Assembly: GCA_947044405.1 (NCBI GenBank)
Contig: CAMRHE010000649.1
Location: forward strand, 496,001-560,000
DNA length: 64,000 nucleotides
Direction of reading: 5' to 3'
DNA from: Leptodactylus fallax
Lineage: Eukaryota; Chordata; Amphibia; Anura; Leptodactylidae
How positions within the stretch are numbered: the first letter of the stretch is position 1; every line of letters begins with the position of its first letter. The translations under genes were made by a program, and so were the position numbers. Of the stretch, positions 58,815 to 64,000 are shown piece by piece. Under the pieces are notes generated by a model that was not told the DNA's origin, searched no databases, and was given only the letters and a program-made list of their open reading frames with translations.

Positions 58815-58828
58815 TTACATGCAGATAT
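58815..58828 (-). CDS. KIAA0232: KIAA0232 candidate terminal coding exon (5' few codons)
   Basis: The minus strand has a good polypyrimidine acceptor, TTTTTCTTTTTAG, before base 58828. Joined to the phase-1 end of the exon at 59691, it reads D-I-C-M then TAA (58817-58815). After that stop the same frame stays open for 32 codons to a TGA at 58718-58716, with a Trp-rich, basic sequence (HWVQWWDNIRLLQK, then GLFKRQFKLGHGF). I cannot confirm from memory which C-terminus is native, so the exon, or its phase, may be wrong. Confidence 0.4.
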
Positions 58829-59499
58829 CTAAAAAGAAAAATAAAGGTCAGTGAATGAACAGTATTTTCTTTTCATATAAAAGGAGAAAAACAAAAAGCA
58901 TTTTTGCAACACATTTCCTTTAAAGTATACCCAAGTTAGATCCCAGGTGATCACTAAAGTGGTAGTTCACATGTAGGAATTGGAGGCAGAAAATTTCTGC
59001 TTGAGGAATTTGAAGCAGATTTTGATAGCTGATTTGGATGCAGATTCTAAATATGCTTTATAATTAAAAAAAAACAAAAAAAAACACCAGCAGTTCCAAA
59101 ATCTTCCTTCTATTCATTACAATGGGAGTTTCAGGCAGAATCCACCTAAAGAACGCTGTAGAAAAACTGCCCCTGCCTCCTGTTTAAATGTGAGGAGATT
59201 TCAGGCGGAATTTGGAGTCTATTTTGAGGCAGAATCTGAACAGACCCTAAAGAACCACATAACGGAGTGTGGTGCTCGAGGGTTGAGCATGTATGTCAGG
59301 ATTCAGGAAATATTTTGACAAAATGCAGGAATGGTTAAACATAGGGAACTGCTGACTTTCAACAGGAGTGTCATATCAGCAATGCCCCACTGACAGCCCT
59401 TGTGTAGGCCCAGGAAGGCACATTCATATGACATTGCTGTCTTAAACAAGAGTCCTCTGCAACAAGTACAAAGTGAAGCCTCTCCAAAAGACCAACACT

Positions 59500-59620
59500 T
59501 TAAGAAGACCACCTCCTTACCCTGATCACATCTGTGACGGATATCCAGTGTTCCATACTAGCCATTTTTGAGAAGACCACTTTTTCATGCAATTTTGGGT
59601 GGTGGTCTCAAAGATGTTTC
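59500..59620. repeat. Repeat family F4
   Basis: AAGAAGACCACCTCCTTACC, TCTGTGACGGATATCCAGTG, TTCCATACTAGCCATTTTTG and AGAAGACCAC match 26140-26290 in order. It lies in the last KIAA0232 intron. Confidence 0.55.
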
Positions 59621-59690
59621 ACTGCATTATGTAAATGATGGATCATACACAAAAAAACTGCAAAAGGATCAAGTCTAAAAACCACATTAC

Positions 59691-59789
59691 CTACTTTCTC
59701 CATCTCAAGAGGACGCCAACCAGCGCAGGGAACGTCCTTCCCAACTGTATGATCTACACAACTTTCTTCCTTCGCATCCGTATATAGAG
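59691..59789 (-). CDS. KIAA0232: KIAA0232 internal coding exon, penultimate in this model
   Basis: Acceptor TTTTGCACAG precedes base 59789, and donor GTAG|GTAATG follows base 59691. With the one base left by the upstream exon, the frame begins Pro then LYTDAKEESCVDHTVGKD and ends RPLEMEKV. The human protein, as I recall it, has CYTNAKGES at the matching point. The C-terminal half of the exon is poorly conserved. The exon is 99 nt and in phase with its neighbour; an AAA|GTAGGT donor six bases earlier is a weaker alternative. Confidence 0.75.
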
Positions 59790-60357
59790 CTGTGCAAAAC
59801 ATAACAATACATTATACACTATGGCAAAGAATTAATTCTCCTACTCCAGAAGACTTATTGCAAAAAAAATAAATAAATAAATCACAAACCAAGGGTATGC
59901 ATGAAAAGGATGGCATGATGTGGGCATGGGGTGTAGACTGAAATCTACACCAGGTATATCTATGGGCTGGTGTAGATTTGAGTCTAGGCGCACAGACGAC
60001 TTCTAGAATGTGCTTACTTTATGACAAGGTGTGCACCCCATTATAAGTTAAGCACAACCTCCCCTCCGCAGCGCAAGCTCTGACAAGCATCCCAGGTCAT
60101 GTCTCATCTTGAAAGACATTTCTTAAAAGATCAAAACCCCCCCCCCCCAAAAAAAAAAAAAAAAAAAAAACAGTAAGGCTAAATATTAAAGAGCCGCAAC
60201 TAAACAGACAACAGTGATAAAGTACTGCTGTGTGTATGATCCTATAGCAGCTGATGTCTACAAAGGTTTAATGCCCTGAATAGACCCATTCAGGCGGCCG
60301 TATACCATCACGCACCAGTCACAAAACGCTCATTAGCAAGTTTAACAGTTTCCTTAC

Positions 60358-60466
60358 GGTCACAGCTGGATCCTGAAATAAACGGTGCGTACAGGGCCTT
60401 CTGCCAGAAGTACGGCTTTTCATTAACAGCGCTTACGCCCTGTAGGTTGATACTCAGAAGAGGACC
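60358..60466 (-). CDS. KIAA0232: KIAA0232 internal coding exon
   Basis: Acceptor TTTTTTAACACAG precedes base 60466, and donor GACC|GTAAGG follows base 60358. It is 109 nt, starting in phase 0, matching the phase-0 end of the giant exon. It encodes GPLLSINLQGVSAVNEKP, then YFWQKALYAPFISGSSCD. The core YFWQKALYAPF matches human TWWEKALYSPLF. An AT-repeat and A-runs lie just upstream of the acceptor at 60478-60515, inside the intron. Confidence 0.88.
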
Positions 60467-60469
60467 CTG

Positions 60470-60502
<33 letters not shown>

Positions 60503-61394
60503 TAAAAAAAAAAAACTAGCATTAGTTGTAGGCATTTGCTTAGAAATCTGAACAAAGTCAGAGCCATTTCCAAAAGGTGTTCCAATACTTTAAGGGGGGC
60601 TTCACCGCTTTGGACAATCCCAATTTGCAGATCCGAAACACTCTCCCAGCTTACACTGATTTCTGGAGGGCCTAGCACACCTGGATGCTGCAATGCCAGT
60701 CTATCATACTGAAGTGTACCCGACACAAATGACCATGACATGACATTTTGCATTTTAGTAGGGTTCTCCCTCCACAAAGTTTTCCTGAGCTGGATGGAGA
60801 CTATGCTACAACCTTGGAGGAGGTTTCCCCCCCCCCCCACACTGAAGAGCTACATGCAGTTTTTAATCAGTTATGAGCAGCACATTTGTAGTACGCTAAT
60901 AAACTAGCGGTTTTCTATGTAGTGGCCGGCAGCATGCCGGTAAAATGTATAGCAACATGAGCTCAACATTACTGCAGTTAAAACTACATGGAGCCCTTCA
61001 GGAAAAAAAAAAAAGAAAAAAAAAGCCAAGTGTAAACATGGCCATGGAAATATGAAGTGTAAATATTTCTGCCACAAGGTGTCTCCCTTCTAGCCAATTT
61101 GCTGTTTACTCTTGTTACTAAAGGAAGTCTGTCTCTAGACACTTTGAATAGTAAGACGGAATGTGAGTGAAAAGGACGGTCCTTCTCTTCATACAGTGAA
61201 TGGAAGGGCGAAGAGTTAATTCTCCTCACAACCTGCACAATACTGAATCCTACAAATCTCAGTTTACAGTGTAAAAAGTCTTCTCTGTACTTGTATCTAC
61301 TTCTGGCTGTATGGTTATAGATAGATATTATCCACAGCCAGCAGCTTTAATAACCGTGCTCAGATTTTTATTGTGTTTTATCTGCATTTACAGT

Positions 61395-61675
61395 CCAGTG
61401 TTTCTGGATCTCATGGATCCATGGTTGGTCACTCATGGCAGATCATCATCATCATCAATGTATGGAAGGGGGGGGGGGTTTGAGGGGCAGACCACTCCAT
61501 ATTGTACATGCCCCCTGGCTTAGAAGTGTAAATTAGGTTTCAGCCATAATGTGATCATCGTCAGCAGAAAACCTGATAGGACATCATGTATGAAGGCTTA
61601 TACAGTCAGGACAGACTGCACAACAAGACCTTGCACATATTTCAATTTTTCATGAAAGCTCACGTATCCTTTAAA
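61395..61675 (+). repeat. Repeat family F3, uninterrupted copy
   Basis: GTCCAGTGTTTCTGGATC, CAGCCATAATGTGATCATCG, ATGTATGAAGGCTTATACAG and GGACAGACTGCACAACAAGA follow the family order. A (ATC)n stretch and a G-run lie at 61444-61480. It is in the KIAA0232 intron. Confidence 0.65.
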
Positions 61676-61904
61676 GTGCTGCAAGCTGATAAACCACAAG
61701 GACATCCAAATGTCTTGAGTACATTATTTCTAGAATTAAAGTTCCTTTAAAGCCAGTCTGACAGAGCCTACATGGTCATTCCAGACTCCAAGATCAACCA
61801 GGAATTTTTTTTTTTAAACATTTGAGAGAACAGAACATCTAAGCTCATGTGCAGACTGTGTAAAGGAGCAGTGGCGTTCAACATTCATTAAAAAGGGGTA
61901 TTCT

Positions 61905-62085
61905 GGTTTATTTTAGCCACAAGACTCATATCCGGCAGTCCCATAAAAGAGAAGGGAGTGGCAGGTCAAGTGTAACCAATCGCTCTATTCATTTGGGGGC
62001 ACAAGGAACCCCCCCCGTTCTTATGATTGGTGGGGGTCCCAGTAGACCCCTATCCAGTAAAAATAACCAGAATACCCATTTAATC
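61905..62085. repeat. Repeat family F1, short copy
   Basis: GGGTATTCTGGTTTATTTTA, GGCAGTCCCATAAAAGAGAA and GATTGGTGGGGGTCCCAGTA are F1 features. It is in the KIAA0232 intron. Confidence 0.45.
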
Positions 62086-62137
62086 CTGCTAAATTGTGCA
62101 CATCTGTTTAATAAAGTATTGTAATTTGTGTACATAC

Positions 62138-64000
62138 CTCTTTGAGCTCTCCTTCAGATGAAGGATTGCACTCAGTATTAGGGGTTTCCTTAACGGTTTT
62201 ACTTTTCAACTCCGATATTTTGCAGCTATTTTTGGAGTTCTCCATCACGTCACTTTCAAACGACTCAATAATCCTGAAGTCCAAATGATCCTCGCTCTCC
62301 TGAGGCAATACGGCAAAGGATTCTTCCTGACCATCCAAAGAAGTCTGTGCACTTTTCTCCATGCCCGACTTCTGCAGCCTAGGGAGAAACTTCCCAGATT
62401 CAAGCTCAGACTTTCCATAAAAATGACTTTCCTTCTCAGCATCTTCTTCGAGAGGCCTGAGATCATCCTGTGGATCTTCAAACACTTCACCTTCGGAAAG
62501 AGTAGGTACGACAGCCTCCTCTTTGTCAGATTCAAAGTCTGACTCGCTCCCTACACCTGGAGATAGCTCTGATGCAGATATTGGGCGGAAGTGAGTGCGG
62601 GGAGAAATTCTTATTGATCTATACTGTGTGGTGTGATCTATACTACAAATCCTTGGATGACAAATATCGCCCTCTGAGTCCGAGCACAAAGCTTTTGGTT
62701 TACAACTAGGGCTACTAACAATATTTCCAGGGTCGAAGGAGCACTCAACATGAAGAACTTGAGAGAATCGATTGTTTAACTCCAAAGAAGAGAAGGAGCA
62801 GCCCATGCCTGGCTCCTCCACTGAAAAATCACCACATGTACCAAGCAGATTCTCATGCAATAAAAAAAATCCCTTGCTTGAGCTTTTCTCTCCATTTTGC
62901 TCATTTTCTTCAAAGGAAGCAAATGGCCTCCATAACTGGCGATGACCAGGAGCAATGCTATTCCCCGAAGTCATGAACACATCAGTACCAGCTATCGTAA
63001 CGACATCCGAGGCTGCACAATCCAATAAGCCCATCTTTGCCGGATTCTGTGGCACCACGGCCCAGTCATCCTCACCATTAAAGTTTCCAAATTCCCCATA
63101 AACTCCACCAAGTATGAATGAATTAGGTTTCTCGTCATTTAGATCCCAGGATTTCGAGGGAGTCATGTAGTCTGCACCACCGACTTTCGATGACTCGCTA
63201 GTGAGAAATGCTCTCTTTTCTACTGGGTTCCTTCGAGTTTCCCAAAGATGGTATTCGGATCTTTGAACAGCCTTGCTGGGCTCTTGATAATTTGCTTCTT
63301 TTATCATCATCATCATCATAGTCATCGTCGTCATCATCATCATCACAACTAAATACATTTACATTGAGAGGAAACAGCTGATCATCTTCGACATTTGTCC
63401 ACAAGTCTTTGAGGACTCCTGAGCTGTATCCATGAATGTTGCTTTCGGGTTCCACATCTGTAGTGTCAGATAGTTCTTCATTTTCCTGTTCTAGTTTTAT
63501 GCCACAGAGTGACTCTAACTTGGATTTCTTGCCCAGTACCAGCACAGGCTCTTCTGCTGCAGCCCTGTTCTTTATGAATGAACTTTGTGATGTTAGGCCA
63601 GGTATCTCATCTTGGAAAGTTAAAGTAACTGAGGGAATATTATAAGTAGCATCTTCTGTGTTCAACTGAGCGTAATCCTCTAGGTGACAATTAAGAGCCT
63701 CTGTATCTGACCGGGTTCCATCTGAATGCGACCATGGACTGCATGTTCTTGTCGAAATATTTGAACACTGTTCGTTTTCGTCAAAGGCACTATTTTTGGT
63801 CCATATAAGTAATCGCGACTGAGTTTTCCCAAACCCATTCATGCTGGAAGAAGACTCTGCTTTCACTTTTTCATTGAACAACGAGAACACAGAATTACTG
63901 CATTGCACTTCAAACACTGAAAAATAGTTCTTTCTGTCAAAAAATAAATCTTGATTGCCTGCGTGCAAGTGTGTATTGAGCTTTGTGCTGTCGAAAAAGG
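62138..64000 (-). CDS. KIAA0232: KIAA0232 giant coding exon (3' part, partial at window edge)
   Basis: This encodes the C-terminal half of the KIAA0232 protein, conserved in vertebrates and without a known function. The frame is open to base 64000, so the exon continues beyond the window. Conserved blocks, in order, include DSTKLNTHLHAGNQDLF, FSVFEVQCSNSV, GKTQSRLLIWTKNSAF, NISTRTCSPWSHS, EPSKAVQRSEYHLWE, CAASDVVTIAGTDVFMT, APGHRQLWRPF, LHVECSFDPG, YRSIRISPRTHFRPISASEL and YGKSELESGKFLPRL, then KSGMEKSAQTSLD. All match human with few changes. The donor CTCAAAGAG|GTATGTA ends the exon in phase 0. The upstream frame (64000 to about 63300) and downstream frame (about 63300 to 62138) differ by one base: the shift lies at or beside an Asp-coding GAT/GAC repeat (63303-63345) and an A4 run (63302-63299). 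Ser/Glu/Asp-rich, probably disordered. Upstream of TBC1D14 as in human. Confidence 0.95.
63303..63345. repeat. GAT/GAC trinucleotide repeat in the KIAA0232 coding exon
   Basis: About 13 consecutive GAT or GAC codons (one TAT) on the minus strand, coding a poly-Asp tract. In human as I recall, this region reads around NNYCCCLDAEAELETL without poly-Asp. It adjoins the frame change. Confidence 0.85.

Noticed and set aside
63198..63358. Methionine-rich stretch in one frame and poly-Asp in another at the KIAA0232 break
   Set aside because: The Met-rich reading is just the GAT repeat in a shifted frame; no second gene or internal start is needed.

Overview
The window looks like nuclear DNA of an anuran amphibian (frog or toad). 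Two genes with tetrapod orthologues lie on the minus strand, in the same order and orientation as I recall for human 4p16.1. The DNA between them is almost wholly interspersed repeats of frog type: Tc1-like elements, PIF/Harbinger-like and hAT-like MITEs, foldback elements, LINE fragments and an LTR retrotransposon. The frog assignment is inferred from repeat families I recognise; no species is claimed.

Right end (about 54.3-64.0 kb, minus strand): the 3' part of the KIAA0232 orthologue. It comprises the 3' end of the giant coding exon (running off the window), two short internal coding exons, a candidate terminal exon, and a long putative 3'UTR full of homopolymer tracts. The giant exon carries a one-base frame change beside a GAT/GAC codon repeat. 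Left end (minus strand): a 5' non-coding exon with promoter region (about 13.04-13.25 kb) and the first coding exon (822-1536) of TBC1D14, separated by an 11.5 kb intron. The TBC catalytic domain lies beyond the left edge.

Intergenic and intronic layout: 2-7 kb holds small hAT and Harbinger MITEs. At 8.0-9.8 kb a long foldback has a Tc1 deletion derivative at its apex. At 13.4-15.3 kb is a degenerate tandem array of units about 150 bp long. At 16-18.5 kb are a SINE, a Tc1 fragment and MITEs. At 19.0-20.1 kb is a TIR element with CpG-rich core, hairpins and a 31-bp minisatellite. At 22.2 kb is a Harbinger MITE, at 23.8-24.3 kb a minisatellite, and at 27.2 and 30.2 kb two Tc1 elements. At 32.9-33.8 kb is a solo LTR with target duplication. 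At 36.96-38.52 kb is a Tc1-like transposon with an apparently intact transposase. At 41.0-42.7 kb is a LINE 3' end split by a hAT element. At 43.35-46.47 kb is an internally deleted LTR retrotransposon with a 654-codon ORF. At 46.8-48.5 kb is a chimeric foldback Tc1 copy, at 50.55-51.23 kb a near-continuous palindrome, and at 53.7 kb a Harbinger MITE whose empty site survives in other copies of its host repeat.

The two host genes are not known to act together. TBC1D14 is a Rab11-linked regulator of autophagosome formation; KIAA0232 has no established function. I saw no operon, CRISPR, tRNA, rRNA or cellular RNA gene. The most unusual content is structural: palindromes, nested insertions and a recurrent hairpin-plus-minisatellite module. 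I did not find a convincing new multi-gene system.
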